From Dyadobacter sp. SG02 (GTDB lineage Bacteria > Bacteroidota > Bacteroidia > Cytophagales > Spirosomataceae), in the NCBI RefSeq assembly GCF_900109045.1, contig NZ_FNYL01000009.1:62001-126000 (forward strand): a stretch of DNA of 64,000 bases, written 5' to 3'. Below the pieces are notes generated by a model. That model saw nothing but the letters and a program-made list of their open reading frames with translations. It ran no database searches and was not told the DNA's origin. Shown in pieces: positions 9,589 through 19,300 of this stretch; the stretch's first letter is position 1; the number at the start of each line of letters is the position of its first letter. The position numbers and the translations under genes were made by a program.

Positions 9589-10461
9589 CTAGCTCGCTCG
9601 ATAAAATTTGGGATTATGGCCGGTCGCTTTCTTGAAGGAATTGCTGAAATAATTCGGGTATTCGAAGCCTAATGCGAATGCAATGTCGGTGATGCTCCAA
9701 TCGGTGTAGCGCAGCAACGTAATCGCCTCGGCAATGATACGCTCGCTGATGACCGTAGTGGTGGATTTCCCCGTAATGTCCTTCACGGAACGGTTCAGGT
9801 AGTTGACGTGAATAGATAGCTGGTCGGCAAAATCCGTCGCCGATCTGAGTTTTAAAGGCGCATTCGGACTTTCGATCGGGAATTGCCGTTCGAGCATTTC
9901 CATAAACTGCGTGCTGACCCGCAGCGACGCATTGTTGTATTGGATAAAATGCTCTGAGGGCCGCATTTGCAGCGCATTGTGTACGATAAGCTGGATGTAA
10001 CTGCGCATCAGGTCGTCCTTGTACAGATAATCAGTCGAATCCGCGGCGATCATCGTGTCAAAAATGGCTGCAAGGTTGGCCTGCTGTATTTCGTCGAGCT
10101 TGAATGCGGGCGTACTTTCCGTTTTAAACAAGGGCGATTGCCTGATGCTTTCCAGCCGCTCGATTGGTTTGAGAAATTCCTCCGTAAACACACAAGAGTA
10201 GCCCGAGTGGTTTTCAGAAATAATCTCGGTCGAATACGGCACACGGGAGTTGGCAAAGTACAGATACACCCCATCCAGGTGCGTAACATGGTCGCCGTAA
10301 TGGATTTTGCTGTTGCCGACGCTCAACAGGATGAGAAAGAAATGCCTGCGACCAAAAGCAGTCGGCCTCCCGCTGGGCACCTTGTTCCAGCTCACCTTGA
10401 AGCCCCGATGCCTCAGGATCGATTTTAATGCCGGAGCGGGAAATTCATCAGATACACCCAT
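9589..10461 (-). CDS. AraC family transcriptional regulator
   Basis: 290 residues. The N-terminal two-thirds is a cupin-like sensor region (KIHYGDHVTHLDGVYLYFAN). The C-terminal third has the two AraC helix-turn-helices: SATDFADQLSIHVNYLNRSVKDITGKS and SITDIAFALGFEYPNYFSNSFKKATGHNP, ending PKFYRAS. It lies between the beta-propeller gene and the CocE-type hydrolase, both on the same strand, and probably controls the hydrolase. The inducer is unknown. Confidence 0.9.
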   Translation of the reverse strand: MGVSDEFPAPALKSILRHRGFKVSWNKVPSGRPTAFGRRHFFLILLSVGNSKIHYGDHVTHLDGVYLYFANSRVPYSTEIISENHSGYSCVFTEEFLKPIERLESIRQSPLFKTESTPAFKLDEIQQANLAAIFDTMIAADSTDYLYKDDLMRSYIQLIVHNALQMRPSEHFIQYNNASLRVSTQFMEMLERQFPIESPNAPLKLRSATDFADQLSIHVNYLNRSVKDITGKSTTTVISERIIAEAITLLRYTDWSITDIAFALGFEYPNYFSNSFKKATGHNPKFYRAS

Positions 10462-10522
10462 AGCTCCAAATGTATAAAATCAATACAATTGTAAGTAGGC
10501 AACGAGTTTGAAATACTAATTT

Positions 10523-11536
10523 TCACTTGATATCACCGAAATGAACAGTCTCGTAGGTATTATTCGGGTCGTCGAGCAGCTGAATGGTTGTCGAAGGGCC
10601 CAAATCCGGGGCAGACCATGAGCGGAGTGCCCAAACAATCTTTTTGTCGGGCGTCACTTCAATGGCTTGCACCGGCGCATTGTTCACATCGAGTTTGTCG
10701 CTCCATTGGTTAAACCAGTTATTGATCAATGTGTTGCCATTCGGGAGGCGTACTGCAATCTGAGGGTTGGTAATTTTATAACCATTGGCGCCAGCTAGCG
10801 GGTAATCCCACACTACCTTGCCCGTACGGGTGATTTCTGTTACGATGTTCCGGTTACTCGCAGTCAGCAGGTTACCGTTTTTCAGGGGAACCGCCGACCA
10901 GACGCTTGGCACGTCGATGGAGGAGAGCAGCTTTCCGTTCAGATCGTATTCATTGACTTTGCCCAAATCCATGTGCGCGACCAGCAGGGTACCCTCTGCC
11001 GTTAGCCGCGCGTGCCTGATCTGCCCGTGTGTACCGCTTTTAAAAGGCAATTCAAACTCCTTTACCGCCTTGTTTGTCTTGATATTGTAAACAAAGACTT
11101 TTGCAGGTTTTCCGTTTTGCACCAGTACCACATGATCCTTACCCACGGGCTGGGCCGTATGCGTTTCGAATCCTTCGGGCGCGTCGTATTTCCAAAGCAC
11201 CTTTTTATCCTTGTTGATGAGGGTCACTCCGTACTGATGGGCGAACAAAATATCCCCATTTCGCATCAATATGGCATCGCTGATCTCTCCCCTACCCGTT
11301 GTGTCGATGTACGACCATGCGACCTGCCCACCCTTGATGATATACATATTACGCGATTTTGCTTCGCCCGCATAAAAGAAATCAAACCGATGGAGGCCAT
11401 CGCCAGGCAAGCTGGCCGGCGCGACGGGCACTTTGTTATCTGCCGTTTGCGCCGTTGCCTGGCTGCCCATGCAGGCCATGGTGGCAATGGTGAGGATTCG
11501 TAAAACGGCAAGACGCCGTATTTGAGGAATATTCAT
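10523..11536 (-). CDS. Secreted beta-propeller protein (PQQ-like / arylsulfotransferase-like repeats)
   Basis: 337 residues with a signal peptide (cleavage near QATAQ). The mature part is made of repeated blade motifs such as GQVAWSY, KKVLWKYDAP, GKVVWDYPLAG and KKIVWALRSW, spaced about 45 residues apart, as in PQQ-like and ASST-like propellers. No catalytic residues can be assigned with confidence. It starts 55 bases after the GH97 stop codon on the same strand, so the two are probably co-transcribed. Confidence 0.7.
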   Translation of the reverse strand: MNIPQIRRLAVLRILTIATMACMGSQATAQTADNKVPVAPASLPGDGLHRFDFFYAGEAKSRNMYIIKGGQVAWSYIDTTGRGEISDAILMRNGDILFAHQYGVTLINKDKKVLWKYDAPEGFETHTAQPVGKDHVVLVQNGKPAKVFVYNIKTNKAVKEFELPFKSGTHGQIRHARLTAEGTLLVAHMDLGKVNEYDLNGKLLSSIDVPSVWSAVPLKNGNLLTASNRNIVTEITRTGKVVWDYPLAGANGYKITNPQIAVRLPNGNTLINNWFNQWSDKLDVNNAPVQAIEVTPDKKIVWALRSWSAPDLGPSTTIQLLDDPNNTYETVHFGDIK

Positions 11537-11591
11537 CGTTGAGTCTGTTTAAATGTGATAGCAAGTTCCTTGATCCTGATTTACAAATTGA

Positions 11592-13556
11592 TCATTGAAG
11601 CACTGCGGCCCAGCCGCCGTTACGGACCATTTTGATCTTAATCTTATCGGCTGATTTCACCTGCTTCACATTTCGGCGGTAATCCATCGCCTGCTTTCCG
11701 GCATTCATCCCATCCTCAAAAGAGGTCATCGAATAGGTTTTACTTTTGTCGAGAAAACTCAGATCCAGCTCGATCGTCCGCTCCTTTTCCTTGCCGTTTG
11801 TAATAGCTCCAATGAACCATTTGTCCCCTTTGCGTTTGGCAACCACGGCCACCTCTCCGGCTACGGCCGCCAGGGCCTTGGTTTCATCCCAGGTGGTTGG
11901 CACATTGGTAATAAACTCGGTACACTCCTGATTCCGGTAGTAAAGGGTCGGGTTATCGGCCAGCATTTGAATGCCGCTTTCGAAAACCACATACAATGCA
12001 AGTTGATAGGCCCTGGTACCGATGGCGGTTGCATTGGGTCTTACCCCGCGGTTTACGTCGGGCTGCATATTCAGCATCGCGCCCGGTGTGAAATCCATGG
12101 GCCCCACCGCGTTGCGCATAAAGGGAAGATAAATGCTGTTGTCCGGCGTACATCCACCCATTTGCTCCATTCCCCTTACCCCTTCGTAAGAAATCACGTT
12201 TGGATATTTGTATTCCAGGCCCGCAGGTTTGAACGAGCCGTGAAAATCCACCATTATGTGATATTTAGCCGCTTCTCTGGCGACATTCTCGTAATAGTTG
12301 ACCATCCACTGGTCACTGCGATCCATAAAGTCGATTTTAACCCCTTTTATCCCCCATTCCTGAAATGTTTTGAAAAGGTCCATGTGGTTATGGACGGTGA
12401 GCCAGGTGAGCCACAGGATGATATTCACATTTTTGGTCTTGCCATAACGGATCAATTCCTTGACGTCTACTTTGGGATTGGGTGTGTAGGGATCGGTCGT
12501 GCTTTTTGCCCAGCCCTCGTCCATGACGATGTATTTGATACCAAACTTCGAAGCGAAATCGATGTAATATTTGTAGGTTTCAAGGTTGTAGCCGGATTCA
12601 AAATTGACATCGGGCCCGTACGGTGTCGCGTCATTCCACCATTCCCAGCTCGCCTGGCCAGGCTTAACCCAGGTCGGATCGGCAATTTCACTTTTAGCGG
12701 CCAGTTTTAAAGTCATCGTGTTTTCCAACAGCTGCTTATCGTCGGAGGTAATGACGAAATAGCGCCACGGGAAACTACGGGTACCGGAAGTTTTTGCGAT
12801 GTAGTCCGCCGATTTGGTGATTTTTTGACTGCGGTCGCCATCCGGACCGAATTCCAGCGGGACTTTCGGAAAGGCGCTGGCCATTCCGTTGCTTCCTGTT
12901 CCTTTGAAAAAAAGCGCCGGATAGTCGGACAGGTCGGATTCACTGACCAAAATTTTATGCTTCTTTTTCGTATCGATCAGCACGGGCAGGTTGGCCATCG
13001 GATCGGTGGATTTCCAGGATGTCGATTCAACATGCTGGTAGGGCTCCTCGTAAGCTGTTTTAAATCCCTTGTTTTGCTGTAAATGAAGGATATACTCCGA
13101 TGGGAAATTGACAGTAACCTGCTCCCCTGCGACTTCGATCTCCCCTTTTTTCGAAGTAATAAACCGGTATGCGACACCCTCGTCAAAAGCGCGGAATTCT
13201 AACGCAAAATCGTGTTTGAATTTCAGGATCAAACCGTTGTACTCATTCCTGACAGTCGAAAACTTCAATGCGACAAACGGCTTGATCAGATCTCCGCCTT
13301 TCGTCTTTTTAGCACTGACGAGCTGCGGATTGTTGCCCAATACTTCGTCTTTGAGCGAAAGGGACAAATGATTATTCCGAAGTATTGGCTCATCCTGGTC
13401 TGAAATCGTAAAAAGTATTTTATCCTCGATGACGATGGAAACTTTGAGCTTACCACCAGGGGATCTTAATTCAAACGTTTCCTGCTTTCCATAGACAGGC
13501 GCAAACAGACATAGAGAAATGCTGATACAAGCAGCAATGCGGGTAAACAGATACAT
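11592..13556 (-). CDS. GH97 family glycoside hydrolase, retaining type (alpha-galactosidase-like)
   Basis: 654 residues from the ATG at 13556, which starts a good signal peptide (MYLFTRIAACISISLCLF); a start at 13604 would add 16 residues in front of it. The N-terminal beta-sandwich (ELRSPGGKLKVSI) precedes a barrel with MDEGWAKS, ILWLTW and GVKIDFMDRSDQ. The Asp in KIDF (D409) matches the nucleophile of retaining GH97 enzymes, and E458 in SYEGVRGMEQ the acid/base; inverting SusB-type enzymes lack this Asp. An alpha-galactosidase-like activity is therefore more likely than alpha-glucosidase. First gene of a minus-strand unit with the beta-propeller protein. Confidence 0.9.
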   Translation of the reverse strand: MYLFTRIAACISISLCLFAPVYGKQETFELRSPGGKLKVSIVIEDKILFTISDQDEPILRNNHLSLSLKDEVLGNNPQLVSAKKTKGGDLIKPFVALKFSTVRNEYNGLILKFKHDFALEFRAFDEGVAYRFITSKKGEIEVAGEQVTVNFPSEYILHLQQNKGFKTAYEEPYQHVESTSWKSTDPMANLPVLIDTKKKHKILVSESDLSDYPALFFKGTGSNGMASAFPKVPLEFGPDGDRSQKITKSADYIAKTSGTRSFPWRYFVITSDDKQLLENTMTLKLAAKSEIADPTWVKPGQASWEWWNDATPYGPDVNFESGYNLETYKYYIDFASKFGIKYIVMDEGWAKSTTDPYTPNPKVDVKELIRYGKTKNVNIILWLTWLTVHNHMDLFKTFQEWGIKGVKIDFMDRSDQWMVNYYENVAREAAKYHIMVDFHGSFKPAGLEYKYPNVISYEGVRGMEQMGGCTPDNSIYLPFMRNAVGPMDFTPGAMLNMQPDVNRGVRPNATAIGTRAYQLALYVVFESGIQMLADNPTLYYRNQECTEFITNVPTTWDETKALAAVAGEVAVVAKRKGDKWFIGAITNGKEKERTIELDLSFLDKSKTYSMTSFEDGMNAGKQAMDYRRNVKQVKSADKIKIKMVRNGGWAAVLQ

Positions 13557-13939
13557 ATTTGAGATGATTACAACACCCTTCAAAAACTTAAAGGAATAGT
13601 GCAAATCTCAGACTTGGAAAGCTATTTCGGTCGATGCAAACGTGCATTCTTTTTTGCAAAACGTCCACTTTATCGCCGCTGGCGTTCTTAAATACCCGTC
13701 CAAATCCCGCAACCAACAGTTGCCGCATGTCTTATTTTATGGTTCTTCCGCTATACTTGTTTCTGATTTGACTACGTTACGCAAACTTGCGCCGACGCGG
13801 GACTTATCATCATAGAACCAATTTGGAGGACATTCAGCCACTCGCCTGTTGGGTCCCCAAGATCTGGCACAATTTTTCTACGACCTTTTTTGCGCGCTCG
13901 TCGCATAGGGTTGTATTTCAATTAGTCTTAACCGTTAAA
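13557..13939. other. Intergenic region between divergent GH97 and response regulator genes
   Basis: 383 bases between divergent starts. It must hold both promoters, but I find no clear TAnnTTTG/TTG pair and no hairpin. Short open frames here are not convincing proteins. Confidence 0.5.
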
Positions 13940-14368
13940 ATGAGAGCAAAAACTGTACTCGTGTTCGATGATGATTTAGATCTGCTGGACATATTCAGGT
14001 TCCTCTTTGAGGGAGCGGGCTGGAAAGTCCATACATCCAACAATTGTAGTGAAGTGGTAAGCAAAGTCCGGGAGGTTGCTCCCGATGTTATATTGATGGA
14101 TAATTGGATACCGCCGACAGGGGGAATCGTCGCCACCCAGGCCCTGAAAAAGGACAGTGAACTACTGCCAATTCCCATTATTTTCGTTTCCGCCAACAAC
14201 GACATTAAAGACTTGGCGGCCAAGGCGGGCGCGGATGCCTATCTGCCAAAGCCCTTTGATTTTGTTGTATTTATCCCAATAGCGGTGGTAGATTTCATCG
14301 AATGCACCGTCTTCGCCATCCTTTATCAATCCGGTGAGCTTCCAAGCGAAAACAATTTATTGTGTTAA
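13940..14368 (+). CDS. Response regulator receiver-domain protein with aberrant chimeric tail
   Basis: The ATG at 13940 (MRAKTVLVFDDD) gives 142 residues. Residues 1-108 are a CheY-like receiver: acidic pocket D10-D12, phosphoacceptor D54 in ILMDNW, S84 and K104 in LPKPFDF. A normal receiver continues with about 15 more helical residues. Here the frame runs instead into a hydrophobic, unrelated tail ending NNLLC. That tail is the antisense of a sigma-factor-like sequence, so the gene has been broken by rearrangement. No output domain is present. It may still be a single-domain receiver lacking its last helix, or a pseudogene. Confidence 0.65.
   Translation: MRAKTVLVFDDDLDLLDIFRFLFEGAGWKVHTSNNCSEVVSKVREVAPDVILMDNWIPPTGGIVATQALKKDSELLPIPIIFVSANNDIKDLAAKAGADAYLPKPFDFVVFIPIAVVDFIECTVFAILYQSGELPSENNLLC
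14264..14353 (-). pseudogene. Relic of an ECF sigma factor N-terminus, antisense within the response regulator tail
   Basis: Read on the minus strand, bases about 14353-14264 encode an open stretch containing LIKDGEDGAFDEIYHRYWDK, which is the classic start of region 2 in Bacteroidota ECF sigma factors. There is no start codon close by (a stop lies just upstream), and the homology ends where the receiver-domain sequence begins. It is therefore an inverted fragment fused to the response regulator. The intact sigma gene at 14592 is a different sequence, on the other strand. Confidence 0.6.
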
Positions 14369-14591
14369 TCAAATATTAAACTATAACATTTACACAATAT
14401 TTGTTAAAAAATAAAAAGGTAGGTATAATTAGCAAGTAAAATAGCATTTATCTCGAATAAAAGTTGGTTCAAGCCGCAGATCACAACTTTTTGTAAGACT
14501 CCCTCACATCGTTTTTTCCGTCTTTTAGTGCCAGAGTACATATTTAGAATCAGCGTCATAAATTTTGATGATATCTAAAATATCCTAAACC

Positions 14592-15197
14592 ATGAACCCC
14601 AAATACGACGAAAGGTCGGTTTTAAAAAGAATTTCGGAAGGTGACGAAATTGCCTTCTCGGATATCTACCTTCGCTATAAGCCTCTTTTGTACCGCTTTG
14701 TATTCAATATCCTCAAATCCGCCGACCAGACCAACGATTCCTGCCAGGATATTTTCATTAAAATATGGGAAGACCGTGCCAGGTTGCCGGATGTCATTTC
14801 CTTCAAGCATTACCTGCTCACGGTCGCTAAGAATCACAGTATCAACGTACTTAGAAAAATGCTGTCGGATGAGAAGATGCTCGCCTCGTTCGTCACCTCC
14901 TATAATGAGCAGGTCCATGATGTCGAGGATGAAATTCAGTCGGCGGAATACAAACACTTCATTTCATCGGTGCTGCTGACGCTGACGCCGCAAAGCAAAC
15001 GCATATTTCAGCTTTGCAGGCAGCAGGGGCTTTCTTATGACGAGGCGGCGGAGGAAGTAGGTGTTTCGAGAAATATCATCAAAAAACACATGATCAAATC
15101 GATGAAGATCTTCCGCCACGCCGTCGAAAAGGACTTTGGCATTGCTTTGAAATCGCTGATCTGCATTTCCTCCCATCTTCTGCATGAATACCTCTGA
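14592..15197 (+). CDS. ECF-type RNA polymerase sigma factor
   Basis: 201 residues. Region 2 is clear (ISEGDEIAFSDIYLRYKPLLYRFVF, then DSCQDIFIKIWEDR and FKHYLLTVAKNHSINVLRK) and region 4 follows (TPQSKRIFQLCRQQGLSYDEAAEEVGVS with the helix-turn-helix and KKHMIKSMKIFR). It is 158 bases upstream of a FecR gene and the SusC/SusD pair, the standard layout in which the sigma is released when the SusC receptor binds substrate and then turns on its own locus. Confidence 0.93.
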   Translation: MNPKYDERSVLKRISEGDEIAFSDIYLRYKPLLYRFVFNILKSADQTNDSCQDIFIKIWEDRARLPDVISFKHYLLTVAKNHSINVLRKMLSDEKMLASFVTSYNEQVHDVEDEIQSAEYKHFISSVLLTLTPQSKRIFQLCRQQGLSYDEAAEEVGVSRNIIKKHMIKSMKIFRHAVEKDFGIALKSLICISSHLLHEYL

Positions 15198-15355
15198 CCG
15201 CTTGCCCGAAAACGGTTATGCAAGGGTATTTAAGTTTCGCCCAATTATATTAAGTTGTGAGAAAATATAAATTTTCTTCAAAAATCATTTTTTCAACCTT
15301 TTAAGGGGGCCCTACCTTTCCCCGAAAACTGTCTTACAGTCAACAATTCAAAATC

Positions 15356-16297
15356 ATGACAGATCGCAAATTGCTCAGGAGGCTTGTGGAGAGATACTAT
15401 ACCAACCAGGCGACTCCCGAGGAGCTTGCAGTATTCATTCATTTACAGAAAGAAGGAGCCCTGGATGAAGTCCTTAATGAATATCTGAACGATGTGGTGG
15501 CCGAAGAGGTGCAAAACGACGAGGACGTGAAAAAGACCTGGTTGCCAGCCCGACACATATGGAGGTACGTTGCGTCCGTGAGCATTCTCCTGATCTGCGG
15601 TTATCTGTCGTTCGATTATTGGGAGAAAAATCAGTACATCACGGTTCAGACAGACCGTTACAAGGAGAAAAAAATTGAGCTTTCCGATGGTTCCGTCGTT
15701 ACTTTGAACCGCAACAGTGCATTTAAATATCCTAAAAAATGGACAGGCGATGCCAGGGAAGTCAGCCTGCAATCGGGAGAAGCATATTTTCAGATAACCA
15801 AAAATGATGAATACCGGTCGTTTATTGTCCACATGCCCGATAAGCTGGAAATAGGCGTATTGGGGACGGCTTTTAATGCGGCAAGCCGTGACGGGGAAAC
15901 ACGGATTTATCTCGAAACAGGCGAAATTAAAATAGCTTATGAGGACAAAGAAGCCCTTTTGGCAGCCGGTGAACAGGCGTATTTCAACAACGCCACGAAG
16001 GCACTGGAGGTGATGCAGGGTAATGGTGAAGCCTCGCTTGCCTGGAAGGATAACATGTTTTTCTTTGACGATACGCCGCTGCCCGAAATAGCGGCAACAC
16101 TGGAAGATTTCTATCATATCAAAATCCTGATCCACGGCACGGACGTCGGAGGCCTGCGGTTCACAGGTAAGATCTCCCGCAGCGACAGGGATGCCGTTCT
16201 GGCGGTCATTTCCCGGACACTGCGGATCGATATCAGGGCAGACGGACGCCCTGCCGTTGCCGACGATCCGGGGCCGGATTACCAATTGTCTGACTAA
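15356..16297 (+). CDS. FecR family anti-sigma factor
   Basis: 313 residues: a cytoplasmic N-terminal part (LVERYYTNQATPEELAVF), one membrane span at about residues 66-88, and a periplasmic FecR domain (IELSDGSVVTLNRNSAFKYPKKW, then VLGTAFNA). The C-terminal DUF4974-like part (FDDTPLPEIAATLEDFYHIKILI, LRFTGKISRSD) is the region that meets the STN domain of SusC. It should hold the upstream ECF sigma inactive until the SusC signal arrives. Spacing to susC is 36 bases. Confidence 0.92.
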   Translation: MTDRKLLRRLVERYYTNQATPEELAVFIHLQKEGALDEVLNEYLNDVVAEEVQNDEDVKKTWLPARHIWRYVASVSILLICGYLSFDYWEKNQYITVQTDRYKEKKIELSDGSVVTLNRNSAFKYPKKWTGDAREVSLQSGEAYFQITKNDEYRSFIVHMPDKLEIGVLGTAFNAASRDGETRIYLETGEIKIAYEDKEALLAAGEQAYFNNATKALEVMQGNGEASLAWKDNMFFFDDTPLPEIAATLEDFYHIKILIHGTDVGGLRFTGKISRSDRDAVLAVISRTLRIDIRADGRPAVADDPGPDYQLSD

Positions 16298-16333
16298 TAC
16301 CTAACTGATTTATCTACATAAACTTGGAGACTT

Positions 16334-19300
16334 ATGAGATTAACGCTATGCAGAAAGCGATTTCTGTGGCTGGCCCTTGCATTGCCCTGGGCGACGTTTC
16401 CCGCAAGCGGGCAGGCTACTATCCTGGCACGCGGGGACCAGGAATCGAAAACGGTATCCGCAAATGCACCCCAGGTCGCGTTAGCCGATGCACTGACAGA
16501 TCTGGAGAAACAATACCAGGTCACTTTTGCCTACCAGAAAGGCCACATTTCCGGAAAACGTATATCAAGACCGTTATCAAAAGGCGAATCGCTTGATAAG
16601 TATTTAAAAGAGGTACTGTCACCGCTCAACCTGACATTTGAAAAGATCCACAAAACGTACATCATTTCTGAATCCGCCAAACCCGTACCGGTAAAAAAAG
16701 CATCGCATCCCGAGCAAAATTCCAATGCATCGATCGACATCCGCGTAAAGGGAAAAGTGACGGCCAAAGATGACGGCAGCGCGCTTGCCGGCGTGAATAT
16801 CGTGATCAAAGGAACGCAAATCGGTACGACTACGGATACGGAAGGCAGCTATGCCATTCAGGTGCCGGCGGCGGAATCGGTGTTGGTATTCTCTTTTTTA
16901 GGTTTTGCGACGCATGAAGTCGTTGTTCAGGCACAGACGACGCTGGATGTGGCCCTGATCGCCGATACCAGGCAATTAAGCGAGGTGGTGGTCACAGCGG
17001 CGGGGATTGAAAGGCAGTCCGGGACATTGGGGTACTCGGTATCCACCCTTAAAGCAGGTGACGTATCGCAGAAGAATGAACCGGACCCGATGCGGGCGCT
17101 CACGGGCAAACTCGCAGGGGTTAATATCCAGGGCGGCGGCGGTGTGGCCGGAGGCTCGACCAATGTGACCATTCGAGGTAATTCGTCGCTGGGCAATAAC
17201 AATCAGCCGCTTTATGTAGTCGACGGTGTCCCATTTGACAATTCTACTTATGCGCCATCGGGCGACAGGCAGACGCAAAGCAACCAGTCTACCGCCAGCC
17301 GCGCATTCGATATCGATCCCAATAATATCCAGAGCCTGACAGTATTGAAAGGCGCCGCGGCGGCGGCATTGTACGGTTCCCGTGCTGCGAACGGGGCCAT
17401 CATCATTACGACAAAAGCATCCTCGAAAAAGGGCAAGAAAGGCACCGAGATTACCTACAACTCCTCATTTTCACTGGAAGAAATCGCCGGCTTGCCCGAT
17501 TACCAGCACACCTACGGCCAGGGCACGAACTTCGATTACCGTTCCGCTGTCTATGGATCAAACGGCTCGGCTTACAGCAGCCGGCCTACCATCCCCCACC
17601 CGCTTGCCCGGCCGGGATACAATTCGACGGATTTCCCTTCATTCTATATGGCCGACGGCATTACGCCGGTCCAGGTTCCCTATCAATCTTACGCCGGGAA
17701 AAGCCAGCGGGACTTTTTCAGGACCGGCTCGGTACTCGAAAATGCATTGACCGTCAACAGCGGCAGCGAAAAAGGAAACTTTACAATTGGTCTGGGCCGT
17801 ACGACCAACAAAGGTATTGTGCCGGGTAATGAGATTTCCCGGACGTCATTCAACGTAGGTGGCAACATCCGTCTTGACAACAAGTTTTACGCAAGAGGAA
17901 CGATCAACTACGTGATGACCGACCAGAAAAGTCCTCCTATTGGCGGAAGCGGCGATATTATGAGCAACTTGTATTATCTGCCCACCAGTTACGACCTGTC
18001 CGGCCTTCCGTTTGAAAACCCTAATACGGGAGCCAATGTGTACGACCGCGACGGTTTGGATAACCCCTACTGGTCGGTGCGCCATAGCCCTTCGACATCC
18101 AATGTCGACCGGTATTACGGTAATTTTGTCCTCGGCTTTGATCCGGCACCCTGGTTAAATATCCAGAATACCGCCGGATTCAATGCGTATACCGACCGCC
18201 GGATGAGTGTCCTGGGTAAAGGTTCTTCGGTTTATGCGAACGGGACGATCAATACCGACAATATTTACCGTCAGGAGCTCGACAACACGCTTCTTTTAAC
18301 TGTCACCAAAGACCTTGGGCCAAACCTCGCGCTCCGGGCCATTCTGGGAAACAATATCAACCAGAGAAAAACGGAAAGGTCTGCATTCAGCGGCGATAAT
18401 ATCATTACACCCGGAATCAACGATATCAGTAACACTTCTACCATCACACTGGGCAGTTTACCCAACAACAGGGCTCGCATCAAACAGCGCTATTATGCTT
18501 TTTTTACAGATATCACCCTGGATTACAAAAAGTTTGCCTCTTTGAACATTGTCGGCAGGAACGATGTGTCGTCGACACTTCCCGCGCAAAACCGAAGCTA
18601 TTTCTATGGAGGTGCCAATGGCTCGTTTGTATTTACGGAAGCATTCAAGATACGCAGCAAAGCGCTTACCTCCGGAAAAATCCGGCTGGGCTACACCAGG
18701 GTCGGCAACGAGGCTAATCCTTATCTGACTACCAATGTGTACACGGCCAATGCGGATGCCAACGGGTTGGGCGCCCCATTCTCAAACGGCATCGTCACCA
18801 ATGTGAGCACGCTGACGATGTCGGACATTCTCACCAATGCCAACCTGAAACCCGAGTTTATCACCGAATTTGAAACAGGGACAAACCTTGAATTTTTCAA
18901 CGGGCGCTTCTCTTTCGATCTGACTTATTATCACAAAAAAAGTACGTCGCAGATATTTACCGTAAAATCCGCACCCTCCACCGGTTCCACCGACAGGATC
19001 ATCAACCTGGGACAGACTTCGAACCGCGGCATCGAGGTAACACTCGGTGGTACGGCCATCGAAGCACCGAACGGGTTCAGATGGGAAGTCGACGCCAATT
19101 TTACAAGGAACCGGAATATGGTCGACGACCTGGGCGGATATGCCCAGCTTGTGTATGGCAACAATGTACACATCGCCGGGCAGCCATACGGACAGATTTA
19201 CCGGGCCCGATATGCCAGGGATGAAGAAGGCAATATTCTCGTCAATCCGCAGACGGCCAAACCAATCTCGGCCTCCACTTCCGGGGTAGTAGGAAACCCC

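Noticed and set aside
11967-12710. 247-codon plus-strand frame opposite GH97
   Set aside because: Antisense to a gene with catalytic motifs; no independent support.
13787-13939. Upstream extension of the response regulator frame
   Set aside because: The added residues do not match receiver domains; the ATG at 13940 starts exactly where the domain begins.
15443-16285. 280-codon minus-strand frame opposite FecR
   Set aside because: Shadow of the FecR gene; the plus-strand protein has all domains expected.
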